Shown here: positions 44,811-53,893 of the stretch, piece after piece | Layout: the number at the start of each line of letters is the position of its first letter | Numbering within the stretch: position 1 is the first letter of the stretch | Assembly: GCA_023439505.1 (NCBI GenBank) | Contig: JAEXNR010000032.1 | Coordinates: forward strand, 136,336-200,335 | Direction: 5' to 3' | DNA length: 64,000 bases | Source: Bacillota bacterium | Lineage (GTDB): Bacteria > Bacillota > Clostridia > Lachnospirales > Lachnospiraceae | The notes under the pieces: model-generated | Told to the model about the DNA's origin: nothing | The model's database searches: none | Seen by the model: the letters and a program-made list of their open reading frames with translations, nothing else | Made by a program: the position numbers and the translations under genes

Positions 44811-45638
44811 ATGAAATTATGTTACCAGGTGGCTACACCGGATGTAGCAATTGCGGATTCCGTAACTGCGTATCAGGGACCACTGGAACAAAGCTTTTCC
44901 GATCTGGCTGCGCTAGGATATGACGGAGTGGAATTGATGACGCTGAATCCTTCCGCGCTGGACTGGGACTTTGTGAAAAATTGTGCCATGAATCATCACT
45001 TGAGCATCGCCTTGGTTTGCACAGGGGAGATATATGGTCAATTGGGATTAAGTTACACGGATCCGATACCGGGAAAACGGAGGGAGGCCATTGACAGAAC
45101 GAAAGAAATCATCGATTTTGCCGGTTGTCTCGGGGCTAACATTAATATAGGAAGAATCCGCGGGCATTATTGCCCGGAATTAACAAGAGAACAGACCGAA
45201 CAGTATGCAGTGGAGGCTTTCCGGGAATTAAGTGAGTATGCTAAGCCGGGAAAGGTTCAGATTGCACTGGAGACTGTTACCCTGATGCAGACCAATTTCA
45301 TTAATACGCTGAAAGAAGGCGTCAAGATGGTGGACCGGGTGGACAGGGATAATTTCAGGCTGATGATGGATATTTTTCATTTGAATCTTGAAGAAAGAGA
45401 TGTGATAGAAGCGATTAAAAAATACAGCTGCTATAACATTCATGTTCATCTGGCGGATAACAACAGAAGGTATCCCGGTCATTGCGGACTGGATTTTGAA
45501 AAGATTATCAGAACCTTTAAAGAATGCGGTTATGACGGAAACTTCTGTACAGAAATCTTTCAGATACCGGATATGAAGGCGGCAGCAGCAGGAGCCATCA
45601 GCCATCTTGGACCGATCCTGTCCCGGATTTACACATAA
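44811..45638 (+). CDS. Sugar-phosphate isomerase/epimerase-like TIM barrel
   Basis: A 275-aa AP-endonuclease-2-fold protein with AAAGGA upstream of ATG 44811. Metal ligands typical of xylose-isomerase-like barrels appear as E in ALETVTLMQT, D in LMMDIFHLNLEE, H in NIHVHLADNNRRYPGHCGLD and E near FCTEIF. Hydroxypyruvate isomerase, 2-keto-myo-inositol dehydratase and 3-oxo-isoapionate-type enzymes belong to this fold, so reaction and substrate remain open. It is the first gene behind the second sigma-54 promoter. Confidence 0.75.
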   Translation: MKLCYQVATPDVAIADSVTAYQGPLEQSFSDLAALGYDGVELMTLNPSALDWDFVKNCAMNHHLSIALVCTGEIYGQLGLSYTDPIPGKRREAIDRTKEIIDFAGCLGANINIGRIRGHYCPELTREQTEQYAVEAFRELSEYAKPGKVQIALETVTLMQTNFINTLKEGVKMVDRVDRDNFRLMMDIFHLNLEERDVIEAIKKYSCYNIHVHLADNNRRYPGHCGLDFEKIIRTFKECGYDGNFCTEIFQIPDMKAAAAGAISHLGPILSRIYT

Positions 45639-45648
45639 GGAGAGTTCA

Positions 45649-46305
45649 ATGAAAAGCATTATCTTAATCCATACGGTAAAAAGTGTATTGAATACCTTTG
45701 AAGTAAAGTTAAGAGATCGAATCACGCAAGAAATCAAGGTGCACAATGTATTGGATGAATTCCTGGCAGATCATCCAAATGAAGTCGGATATTTTTCCAT
45801 AGAGAACAGGAACCGTTTACTTATGGATCTTAAGGCCGCCGAATTAACCGGAGCGGACCTGATTGTTACAACCTGCTCTACACTGACACCAACGGTGGAG
45901 ATGATACGTCCCTTTATTAAGACCCCTATCATAGTCATTGACGAGGCTATGGGAAAAAAGGGAATTACCTATGGCAATCAAGTACTGATTCTGGCAACCG
46001 CCATGAGTACCATCGCTCCGACAACAAAACTATTAAGGGGAGAAGGAAGGAAGGCGGGAAAAGAAATTATTGTGGACAGTATGGTATGCCAGGATGCGTT
46101 TCGTGCAATGAAAAATCAGAATATGAAAGAGCATGATGCCATACTAAGGGAGAAAGCCGGGGAAATCTCAGGATATGACTGTATTATCCTTGCACAGGCT
46201 TCTATGGCGCACCTGGAAACAGACATTGGACAAATATGCGGCTGTCCCGTTTTATCGAGCATGAATTTATGTATCGAACAGATAAACGAAGTGCTTAACG
46301 CTTGA
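45649..46305 (+). CDS. Aspartate/glutamate racemase-superfamily protein
   Basis: A 218-aa protein; ATG 45649 with AAGGAGAG upstream. The two catalytic cysteines of the fold are candidates in VTTCSTLTPTVE (about residue 83) and in the second half near CPVLSS or SMVCQDAF. Relatives include Asp/Glu/hydantoin racemases, maleate isomerase and decarboxylases. In a sugar-acid operon it may work on a keto acid or an acid intermediate rather than amino acids. The exact reaction cannot be given. Confidence 0.65.
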   Translation: MKSIILIHTVKSVLNTFEVKLRDRITQEIKVHNVLDEFLADHPNEVGYFSIENRNRLLMDLKAAELTGADLIVTTCSTLTPTVEMIRPFIKTPIIVIDEAMGKKGITYGNQVLILATAMSTIAPTTKLLRGEGRKAGKEIIVDSMVCQDAFRAMKNQNMKEHDAILREKAGEISGYDCIILAQASMAHLETDIGQICGCPVLSSMNLCIEQINEVLNA

Positions 46306-46339
46306 TGCGAATAATTATTAGAAGAAAAGAGGAGAAGAA

Positions 46340-47167
46340 ATGAAGGCAGAAAGAAAAGAAGAACTGGAGATTCTTTGCCATAAATTCCGAAATGAGTTGA
46401 TTGACTTACTTCATGATATTCAGACCGGTCATCCGGGAGGTTCCTTATCCTGTACGGAGATCGTTACCACACTATATTATGAGAAGATGAATGTTAATCC
46501 GAAGGATCCCAGGATGGAGAACAGAGATAAATTTATCTTATCCAAGGGGCATGCTGCCCCGATTCTGTATCTGGTGTTAGCGCACAAGGGATATTTTCCG
46601 GAGAGTGAATTAAAAACGTTACGACAAATTGACAGCAACCTGCAGGGGCATCCCTGCGTACATAAGACAAAAGGGGTTGACCTTTCTACGGGCCCCCTGG
46701 GACTGGGACTCGGAGCAGGACTTGGAATGGTGCTGAGTGACCGCCTCAAAGGAAACGATGCATATACTTATGTGGTTCTTGGTGACGGAGAGAGTCAGGA
46801 AGGCGCCATTTGGGAAGCTGCCATGTCGGGATCAAAATTTGGAGCAGACCACTTAATTGCAATCCTGGATCATAACGGGGTCCAACTGGATGGAACCGTG
46901 GAAGAAATTATGCCTATGGGCGATATTGCAAAGAAATGGGAAGCATTTGGCTGGAATGTGCTGATCTGTGATGGTCATGATGTAGCATCAATTTCCGAAG
47001 CGGTTGATCAGGCCAGGGAAAACAAGGGGAAACCCAGTATTATCATTGCGGCAACCATAAAGGGAAAAGGTGTTTCCTTTATGGAGGGAAAAAATATCTG
47101 GCATGGTAAACCCATCGGAGATCAGGAATATGCATTGGCAAAGGAAGAATTAGGAGGTGCAAGATAA
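46340..47167 (+). CDS. Transketolase, N-terminal (TPP-binding) subunit
   Basis: A 275-aa half-transketolase with GAGGAG before ATG 46340. It contains the signature HDIQTGHPGGSLSCTE, KGHAAPILYLVLAHKG, and the TPP-binding GDGESQEGAIWEAAMSGSKF...NGVQLDG pattern (GDG-x25-N). The second half is the next gene, overlapping its stop by one base. Split transketolases occur in many anaerobes and include the apulose-4-phosphate type. It transfers a two-carbon ketol unit between sugar phosphates. Confidence 0.85.
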   Translation: MKAERKEELEILCHKFRNELIDLLHDIQTGHPGGSLSCTEIVTTLYYEKMNVNPKDPRMENRDKFILSKGHAAPILYLVLAHKGYFPESELKTLRQIDSNLQGHPCVHKTKGVDLSTGPLGLGLGAGLGMVLSDRLKGNDAYTYVVLGDGESQEGAIWEAAMSGSKFGADHLIAILDHNGVQLDGTVEEIMPMGDIAKKWEAFGWNVLICDGHDVASISEAVDQARENKGKPSIIIAATIKGKGVSFMEGKNIWHGKPIGDQEYALAKEELGGAR

Positions 47168-48111
47168 TGGCAGAAATCGCAATCAGAGATGCTTACGGAG
47201 AGGCGCTTTTGGCTCTGGGGAAAGAAAATGAGAAAATTGTAGCATTGGAAGCAGATGTAGGCGGATCAACAAAAAGCGCTGTATTCGGAGCGGCTTATCC
47301 GGAACGATATTTTAATGTGGGAATCAGCGAATTAAACATGGTAGCTATGTCAGCCGGCTTTGCTTCTTCCGGATTGATTCCCTTTGTGAATACCTTTTCC
47401 GTATTTTTGGCAGGCAGGGGAGGAGATCCAATCCAAAGCTTAATTGCCTATGATAAATTAAATGTAAAACTGGCAGGGACCTACTGCGGATTATCTGATT
47501 CCTATGATGGAGCCAGTCATCATGCAATTACAGATATGGCCTACATCAGATCGATTCCCAATATGACACTGATCAATCTGTCGGATGCGATAGAAACCAA
47601 AAAGGCAGTATTCGCAGCGGCAGAGTTTGACGGGCCGGTTTATTTAAGAATCAGCAGGGCGGCGGCTCCTGTTATCTATCCGGAGGATATGGAGTTTCAG
47701 ATTGGTAAGGGAATTGTATTAAGAGAAGGAACGGATGTAACCATTGTAGCCACCGGAACAATTCTTCATCAGGCGCTGGAGGCAGCACAGTTGCTGGCCG
47801 GTGAGGGAATTGAGGCAACCGTTGTGGATATGCATACCATTAAACCCATTGATCAGGAGCTGATTATCTCCTGTGCACATAAGACAGGAGCCATGGTGAC
47901 GGTGGAAGAACACAGTATCTATGGAGGGCTTTTTAGCGCAGTGTCAGAGGTTGTGGCGAAGGAGTGTCAGATACCGGTAAATTATGTGGGAGCAACAGAT
48001 TTTGCAGAATCCGGTGACTATAACCAGCTGCTGACAAAGTATGGCTATGACGCGGCACATATTGCGGCAGAATGTAAAGCGGCAATCGGAAAGAAACGAG
48101 GAAATGAATGA
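47167..48111 (+). CDS. Transketolase, C-terminal subunit
   Basis: A 314-aa protein with the pyrimidine-binding domain (EADVGGSTKSAVFGAAYPERYFNVGISELNMVAMSAGFA, containing the conserved catalytic Glu) and the C-terminal transketolase domain (EGTDVTIVATGTILHQALEAAQLL, VDMHTIKPIDQELI, VTVEEHSIYGGL). Together with the gene upstream it forms the complete enzyme; ATG overlaps the previous stop, so the subunits are made in step. Confidence 0.85.
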   Translation: MAEIAIRDAYGEALLALGKENEKIVALEADVGGSTKSAVFGAAYPERYFNVGISELNMVAMSAGFASSGLIPFVNTFSVFLAGRGGDPIQSLIAYDKLNVKLAGTYCGLSDSYDGASHHAITDMAYIRSIPNMTLINLSDAIETKKAVFAAAEFDGPVYLRISRAAAPVIYPEDMEFQIGKGIVLREGTDVTIVATGTILHQALEAAQLLAGEGIEATVVDMHTIKPIDQELIISCAHKTGAMVTVEEHSIYGGLFSAVSEVVAKECQIPVNYVGATDFAESGDYNQLLTKYGYDAAHIAAECKAAIGKKRGNE

Positions 48112-49040
48112 AAGAATCATTCCGCGGATATATGAAGACCGGTATTATACTGCATATGATTTACGACGGTTTGGCAACAGGTGAGGGTCCGATTCTTGAG
48201 TGTCTGTCAAACATTGTAACCGATGATTACTTTGATGCAGTGGAGATTACCCAGATTAAAGACAAGGAGATCAGAGAAAAAGCCACCCGAATGATAGAAG
48301 CGGCTCACATGACAGTAGCATATGCCGGTCAGCCCAGATTACTTACGGCAGGGTTAAATATCAATGATCTGAAAGAGGATGAAAGAAGAAAAGCACTGGA
48401 TTCCCTGAAGGCAGGGATTGATGAGGCATATGAAATAAATGCCGCGGGCTTTTCCTTCCTGGCAGGAAGATATGAGGAGGAAACAAAGGAACTTTCCTAC
48501 GCCGCATTGATCCAATCAACAAAAGAACTTTGTGCGTATGCAAAAGCAAAAGGTGAGATGCCGGTACTTTGCGAAGTTTTTGACTATGACATGGATAAGA
48601 AATCCTTAATCGGTCCGGTACAGCTGGTTAAAAAATATGCGGAGGAAATATCCTCTGTGTATGATAATTTCGGACTGATGGTGGACCTTAGTCATATTCC
48701 CATGCTTCATGAGACATTGGAGGAGAGTTTGCTGCCGGTGAAAGAATATATCAGGCATGCCCATATGGGAAATACTGTGATCAAAAGCCCGGAATGTGAA
48801 GCTTATGGGGATCAGCATCCCAGATTTGGATTTCCCGGCAGTGAAAATGATGTAAAGGAATTATCCGACTATCTTCAGATTTTGTTGGAGATCGGATTTT
48901 TAAATAGAGAAAACAGACCGATTGTGAGCTTTGAGGTGAAGCCCTGGAAGGATGAGGAGAGCGCTGTGGTAATTGCTAATGCAAAACGCACCCTAAATCT
49001 TGCCTGGGAATTGGTTTGTGACAAAAAAACAGGTAAATAG
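48108..49040 (+). CDS. TIM-barrel isomerase/epimerase-like protein, paralogue A
   Basis: A 310-aa barrel related to the sugar-phosphate isomerase/epimerase fold, overlapping the transketolase stop by four bases (ATGA). Candidate metal ligands are E in CEVFDYDMDKKSLIGP, D in LMVDLSHIP, H in YIRHAHMGNTV and E in VSFEVKPW. It is clearly homologous over its full length to the gene that follows (both with EVFDYDMDK, VDLSH, ECEAYGDQHPRFGFP and SFEVKPW). The substrate is unknown. Confidence 0.7.
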   Translation: MKESFRGYMKTGIILHMIYDGLATGEGPILECLSNIVTDDYFDAVEITQIKDKEIREKATRMIEAAHMTVAYAGQPRLLTAGLNINDLKEDERRKALDSLKAGIDEAYEINAAGFSFLAGRYEEETKELSYAALIQSTKELCAYAKAKGEMPVLCEVFDYDMDKKSLIGPVQLVKKYAEEISSVYDNFGLMVDLSHIPMLHETLEESLLPVKEYIRHAHMGNTVIKSPECEAYGDQHPRFGFPGSENDVKELSDYLQILLEIGFLNRENRPIVSFEVKPWKDEESAVVIANAKRTLNLAWELVCDKKTGK

Positions 49041-49072
49041 AAATGCATTGTGATGCAGAAAAGAGGGAACAA

Positions 49073-49975
49073 ATGAAAGATCAGATTCAAAAATATTTTC
49101 AAGTCGGAACAATCCAATGGATGAGTCATCCCCCGGTCAGCTATGAACTACTGGATTCCGTGAAACGAATCGCCTGTGATGAGTACTTCGACGCCATAGA
49201 AGTGACAAAGGTTGCGGATGATGTGACCCGGGAAAAATTAAAGAAGATGCTGGAACAATCACACTTAAAGGTTTGCTACGGTGCACAGCCAAGATTGCTT
49301 GGACCGGGACTTAACCCCAATGATATTGACGAAGAAGGAAGAAAAGCTGCCCAGGCCACACTTTTAGAGGCGGTGGATGAAGCAGAATATCTGGGTGCAA
49401 AAGGAATCGCCTTTTTAGCCGGAAAATGGAAGGAAGAAACCAAAGATACGGCCTATGTACAGCTGCTTAAGACAACCAGAGCCGTATGTGATTACGCAGC
49501 AACAAAGGGAATGATGGTCGAGCTGGAAGTATTTGATTACGACATGGATAAGTCCGCGTTAATCGGACCTGCGCCTTTGGCGAAAGCATTTGCGGAAGAT
49601 ATGAGAAAGACCAACAATAACTTTGGACTTCTGGTTGACTTATCTCATTTCCCGACAACCTATGAGACATCCCGTTTTGTAATTGAAGTATTAAAGCCCT
49701 ATATCACACATTTACATATTGGAAATGCAGTTGTGAAAAAGGGCTGCGAAGCCTACGGGGATCAGCATCCCAGATTTGGTTTCCCGGACAGCGCCAACGA
49801 TGTGGCACAGCTTACAGAGTTCTTTACCGTATTGAAGGAGAATGGATTCTTTTGTAAGGAAAACCCTTATGTGCTTTCCTTTGAGGTAAAACCCTGGGGC
49901 GAAGAAGACGGAGACATTATTCTGGCAAATACCAAAAGGGTAATCAACAGAGCATGGGCATTGGTAGAAGACTAG
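49073..49975 (+). CDS. TIM-barrel isomerase/epimerase-like protein, paralogue B
   Basis: A 300-aa paralogue of the preceding protein, tandemly arranged. ATG 49073 fits the AGAGGGA site; an earlier in-frame ATG at 49043 does not. It keeps ELEVFDYDMDKSALIGP, LLVDLSHFP, HLHIGNAVV and LSFEVKPW, so all presumed metal ligands are present in both copies. Two retained, apparently active copies suggest two related reactions or a heteromer. Confidence 0.7.
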   Translation: MKDQIQKYFQVGTIQWMSHPPVSYELLDSVKRIACDEYFDAIEVTKVADDVTREKLKKMLEQSHLKVCYGAQPRLLGPGLNPNDIDEEGRKAAQATLLEAVDEAEYLGAKGIAFLAGKWKEETKDTAYVQLLKTTRAVCDYAATKGMMVELEVFDYDMDKSALIGPAPLAKAFAEDMRKTNNNFGLLVDLSHFPTTYETSRFVIEVLKPYITHLHIGNAVVKKGCEAYGDQHPRFGFPDSANDVAQLTEFFTVLKENGFFCKENPYVLSFEVKPWGEEDGDIILANTKRVINRAWALVED

Positions 49976-50002
49976 GCCACAAGAAAAAGGAGAATATATC
50001 AT

Positions 50003-50962
50003 ATGAAAATAGTAATATTAGACGGTTATACAGAAAATCCCGGGGATTTATCCTGGAAGGGATTTGAGAAATTAGGAGATTTAACGGTTTATGACAGAAC
50101 CTCACCGGAACATATTATTTCCAGAATTGGAGATGCTGAGGTGGTATATACCAATAAAACACCCATATCAAAGGAAACCATACAAGCCTGCCCGGGTATG
50201 AAATTTATCGGGGTATTGGCAACCGGATATAATGTGGTGGATACTGCTGCGGCAAAAAATGCGGGAATCATCGTATCCAACATCCCTACTTATGGAACAA
50301 ATGCAGTTGCCCAATATGTTTTTGCACTTCTCCTGGAATTATGCCACTACGTTGGGGAACATTCGGATTGTGTCAAAGCAGGGGAGTGGACGAATAACAA
50401 GGATTGGTGTTTCTGGAATCATCCATTGGTGGAATTGGCAGGAAAAACAATGGGTATCATAGGTTTTGGAAGAATCGGACAGCTGACAGGATCAATTGCA
50501 GCAGCCTTTGGTATGAAGGTGTTAGCATATGATGAATATCCGAATCCTAATCTGAAGCTGGATAACTGCAGATATGCCTCACTGGATGAAGTACTGTCAG
50601 GCTCAGATGTAATCAGCTTGCACTGCCCGTTATTTCCTTCAACGGAAGGCATGATTAATAAAGATACCATTGCCAAAATGAAAGATGGTGTTAAAATCAT
50701 TAATACCTCCAGAGGTCCGCTGATTGTGGAAGAAGATTTAAGAGATGCCCTTAACAGCGGTAAAGTTGGCGGGGCTGCGGTGGATGTAGTATCCAGTGAA
50801 CCAATTAAAATGGACAATCCGCTTCTCTCGGCGAAGAACATGATCATAACACCTCACATCGCGTGGGCACCCAAGGAATCCAGACAAAGACTCATGGATA
50901 TCGCAGTGGACAATTTAAAGGCATTTGTGGAAGGTGCCCCAATTAACGTAGTAAATAATTAA
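50003..50962 (+). CDS. D-2-hydroxyacid dehydrogenase
   Basis: A 319-aa NAD-dependent dehydrogenase with AAAAAGGAG upstream. The dinucleotide loop GKTMGIIGFGRIGQLTGSIAAAFGMKVLAYDEY (GxGxxG), catalytic R in NTSRGPLIVEEDL, E in VVSSEPIKMDNP and H in ITPHIAWAPKESRQR are all present, giving the Arg/Glu/His triad. Relatives include glycerate/hydroxypyruvate reductases. It would reduce or oxidise a 2-keto acid intermediate; it ends the second operon. Confidence 0.85.
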   Translation: MKIVILDGYTENPGDLSWKGFEKLGDLTVYDRTSPEHIISRIGDAEVVYTNKTPISKETIQACPGMKFIGVLATGYNVVDTAAAKNAGIIVSNIPTYGTNAVAQYVFALLLELCHYVGEHSDCVKAGEWTNNKDWCFWNHPLVELAGKTMGIIGFGRIGQLTGSIAAAFGMKVLAYDEYPNPNLKLDNCRYASLDEVLSGSDVISLHCPLFPSTEGMINKDTIAKMKDGVKIINTSRGPLIVEEDLRDALNSGKVGGAAVDVVSSEPIKMDNPLLSAKNMIITPHIAWAPKESRQRLMDIAVDNLKAFVEGAPINVVNN

Positions 50963-51121
50963 TCAGATGCTCCCTTCATGTTTGATTCTACCCTTACCTT
51001 AAGATTGATACCGGAAGATGAAACATAAACCTATTTTGCATACTGATTTGTGTTATACTAAAGATAGTGGCGCTGGTATGACATACAAAATGTTTCGGTA
51101 ATAAAGCAGGAGGAGTTCTTT
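50963..51121 (+). promoter_or_regulatory. Region before the activator gene
   Basis: It contains a single TGAAACA site at 51019-51025 and a possible -10 TATACT at 51054-51059, but no -24/-12 element. This suggests sigma-A transcription of the activator, possibly influenced by its own binding. Confidence 0.4.
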
Positions 51122-52999
51122 GTGGTTAAAATATTAATGTTTATCCCACATCTGAATATGCGGGAAAATTTTGAAAAGGCAATTAAAAAGGTACCTTTAA
51201 AAGAAGATATTAAAATTGAACTGATTCATGTGTTTGGGACACCTCAGTCCCTCAAGGAAAACAGCGATGCAGATATCATTGTAGCCAGAGGAATGACCTA
51301 CGACAGGCTTCATAAGCTTTTTCCGAATAAGCACGCAATCGAGATACAGTTAACAGGTTTTGATATACTGGATGCCCTGATTGAGTGTAAGCAGGAATTT
51401 CATCCGAAGAAAATTGCGCTCTGCCTTCCAAACTTTGATATCAAATCGCGAAAGAATCTTGAAGACTTATGTGAAGCCAAAATAGATGTATATGATGTGT
51501 TTGATGAAGAAAGTGCCTGTATGGCACTGGAAAAGGCAAAAGACTGTGAGGTTTTTGTCGGCGCGGGAACGGTATGCGGGTTATGCGACCGGCTCGGGCT
51601 TCCAAGAGTTCACATTCTGACGAGAGATGCGGCCATTGAACTGGCTCTATTTGAAGCGGTAAAAACAGCCAATACCATTAACCAGGAGCGTGCCCATTCC
51701 AATATGTTTCGAACCATCATTAATCATAATGAGGATGCCATCATATCGGTAAATGAAGTCGGTATTATCCAGGCCATTAACAATCAGGCATACCGGACGT
51801 TCCAATTATCAACCCTGGAAGACCGGCAATATACCCTGGTGGATAACATATGTAAGAATTTGAAATGGAGATACGCAAGGGATATCAATACGCCATTAGA
51901 AGAAATCCTGAACTTTAACGGAAACAATTATTATATTCAATACCGCCCGATTATTGTAGATGATCAGAATGTGGGAACGGTGATTATCACCAAAAACACA
52001 GAACAGATCAGGGAAGCTGAGACAAAAATACGTCGGAGTCTGGGGAAAAGAGGCTTAACAGCCAAATATACCTTTAAAGATATCATCGGCACCAGTGAGT
52101 CCATCAAAGAAACCATTCGGATGGCAGAACGGTATGGAGGTGTGGATTCCAATGTCTTGATTATCGGAGAGACAGGTACCGGGAAGGAATTATTTGCTCA
52201 TAGCATACACAATGCAAGCAGAAGAAAGGACCAGCCCTTTGTCGCCCTAAACTGTGCGGCACTTCCGGAGAATCTTTTGGAAAGTGAGTTGTTCGGATAT
52301 GAAGAGGGAGCCTTTTCCGGTGCCATAAGGGGCGGCAAAATCGGTCTTTTTGAGCTGGCCCATAAAGGAACCATATTTTTGGATGAAATCGGTGAGGTGC
52401 CAATCACACTTCAGGCCAAACTTCTCCGTGTTCTGCAGGAAAAGGAGATCCGCAGAATCGGAGGAAATACGGTTCAGCCCATTGACGTCCGGATTATATC
52501 CGCTACCAACATTAATATTGAGAAACAAATCAGAGAAGGAAAGTTTCGCTCGGATCTTTACTATCGTTTAAATCTTCTGGATATTGTGATCTCACCTTTA
52601 AGAGACCGCAAGGAAGATATCCAGGAAATGGTGGATTACTATCTGACCCGGTTCGCCTGCGAAATGGGAAAGCCCATTGCAACCATGGAGAAGAAAGCCG
52701 CCAGCCTGCTAATGGAATATTCCTGGCCGGGAAATGTGAGAGAATTAAGAAATATCTGCGAGAGACTTACGGTATTAAATGAATCCAGTGTAATAACGCT
52801 GGCAGATATCAAGCAGCTGAAGATATTTAAGGACCAGGAGGAGCAGGCGGCACAACCGGCACAACCGGTAGAGACAGCCATTAAGGCACAAGAAGAGATG
52901 ATGCAGCGAAAGCCCAGAAAAAGAAAGCAGGATCTGGCGGATGAATTGGGGATCAGCAGAACGACCCTTTGGCGCATTATGAAACAGCAGCAGAAATAA
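51122..52999 (+). CDS. Sigma-54-dependent transcriptional activator (PrpR-type)
   Basis: A 625-aa enhancer-binding protein starting at GTG 51122 behind AGGAGGAG. The N-terminal 185 residues are a PrpR_N-like sensor domain (IELIHVFGTPQSLKENSDADIIVARGMTYDRL), followed by a PAS domain (NMFRTIINHNEDAIISVNEVG), the AAA+ domain (GETGTGKELFAHSIH; FLDEIGEVP; RSDLYYRLN) and a Fis-type HTH (KQDLADELGISRTTLWRIMK). The sigma-54 contact loop reads GAFSGA instead of GAFTGA. It probably senses the pathway substrate or intermediate and activates the two -24/-12 promoters through the TGAAACA repeats. Confidence 0.85.
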   Translation: MVKILMFIPHLNMRENFEKAIKKVPLKEDIKIELIHVFGTPQSLKENSDADIIVARGMTYDRLHKLFPNKHAIEIQLTGFDILDALIECKQEFHPKKIALCLPNFDIKSRKNLEDLCEAKIDVYDVFDEESACMALEKAKDCEVFVGAGTVCGLCDRLGLPRVHILTRDAAIELALFEAVKTANTINQERAHSNMFRTIINHNEDAIISVNEVGIIQAINNQAYRTFQLSTLEDRQYTLVDNICKNLKWRYARDINTPLEEILNFNGNNYYIQYRPIIVDDQNVGTVIITKNTEQIREAETKIRRSLGKRGLTAKYTFKDIIGTSESIKETIRMAERYGGVDSNVLIIGETGTGKELFAHSIHNASRRKDQPFVALNCAALPENLLESELFGYEEGAFSGAIRGGKIGLFELAHKGTIFLDEIGEVPITLQAKLLRVLQEKEIRRIGGNTVQPIDVRIISATNINIEKQIREGKFRSDLYYRLNLLDIVISPLRDRKEDIQEMVDYYLTRFACEMGKPIATMEKKAASLLMEYSWPGNVRELRNICERLTVLNESSVITLADIKQLKIFKDQEEQAAQPAQPVETAIKAQEEMMQRKPRKRKQDLADELGISRTTLWRIMKQQQK

Positions 53000-53070
53000 C
53001 ACAGCAACAGAAATAAAACAGGATAATGCAGCTGGAAGACGTCCGAACTGCAATCTGATGGGAGATACTT

Positions 53071-53877
53071 ATGCAAGAAACATTAATTATGTTAGGAACA
53101 GGAAATGCCACCGTTACCAAATGTTATAACACCTGCTTTGCAATACAGACAGGAGAGGATTATTTTCTGGTTGATACGGGCGGAGGTAACGGTATCTTAA
53201 CACAGCTTGAGAAAGCGGAGATCCCGCTTGATAAAATACATGATATTTTTATCAGTCATGAGCATACGGACCACATTTTCGGTGTCATCTGGTTAATCCG
53301 TATGATTGCAGCCAGAATGAAGCAGGAACATTATCAGGGCGATCTGGCAATTTACTGTCATACGGAGCTGGTGGATACGATTAAGACCATATGCAAACTA
53401 ACAGTGCAGGATAAGTTTTATCAATTCATAGGAAAGCGCATCATGTTCTACCCCCTGGAGGATGGTGCAGAGACCTTAATATTGAATTATCAGATTAAAT
53501 TTTTTGATATCGGTTCCACGAAAGCAAAGCAGTTTGGCTTTGCAACCGTGCTCAAGAATGGGAAACGCTTTGTTTTTCTGGGGGACGAACCCTATAGGGA
53601 ACAGGAATATTCCTATGCATACCAGGCAGACTGGATGCTGCATGAGGCATTTTGTCTGTACCGGCATAAGGATATTTTTAAGCCTTATGAAAAGCATCAT
53701 GGGACTGTCATGGATATATGTAAACTGGCAGGCGAACTGAAAGTAAATAATCTGCTGTTATACCATACCGAAGATAAATATCTTGAGCAGAGAAAGAAGC
53801 TGTATCTGGAAGAAGGACGAGCTTTTTATAGCGGAAATCTGTTTGTACCGGATGATCTGGAAAGGATTGTACTATAG
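53071..53877 (+). CDS. Metallo-beta-lactamase-fold hydrolase
   Basis: A 268-aa protein with GGGAGA upstream. The metal motif is SHEHTDHIFG (HxHxDH, residues 64-71 region), with further ligands in FLGDEPY and in the C-terminal HTE. It resembles RNase Z-like and lactonase-like members of the superfamily. Next to a sugar-acid permease it may be a lactonase or phosphohydrolase of the pathway, but no substrate can be assigned. Confidence 0.7.
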   Translation: MQETLIMLGTGNATVTKCYNTCFAIQTGEDYFLVDTGGGNGILTQLEKAEIPLDKIHDIFISHEHTDHIFGVIWLIRMIAARMKQEHYQGDLAIYCHTELVDTIKTICKLTVQDKFYQFIGKRIMFYPLEDGAETLILNYQIKFFDIGSTKAKQFGFATVLKNGKRFVFLGDEPYREQEYSYAYQADWMLHEAFCLYRHKDIFKPYEKHHGTVMDICKLAGELKVNNLLLYHTEDKYLEQRKKLYLEEGRAFYSGNLFVPDDLERIVL

Positions 53878-53893
53878 CTCGAGGGAGATAATT

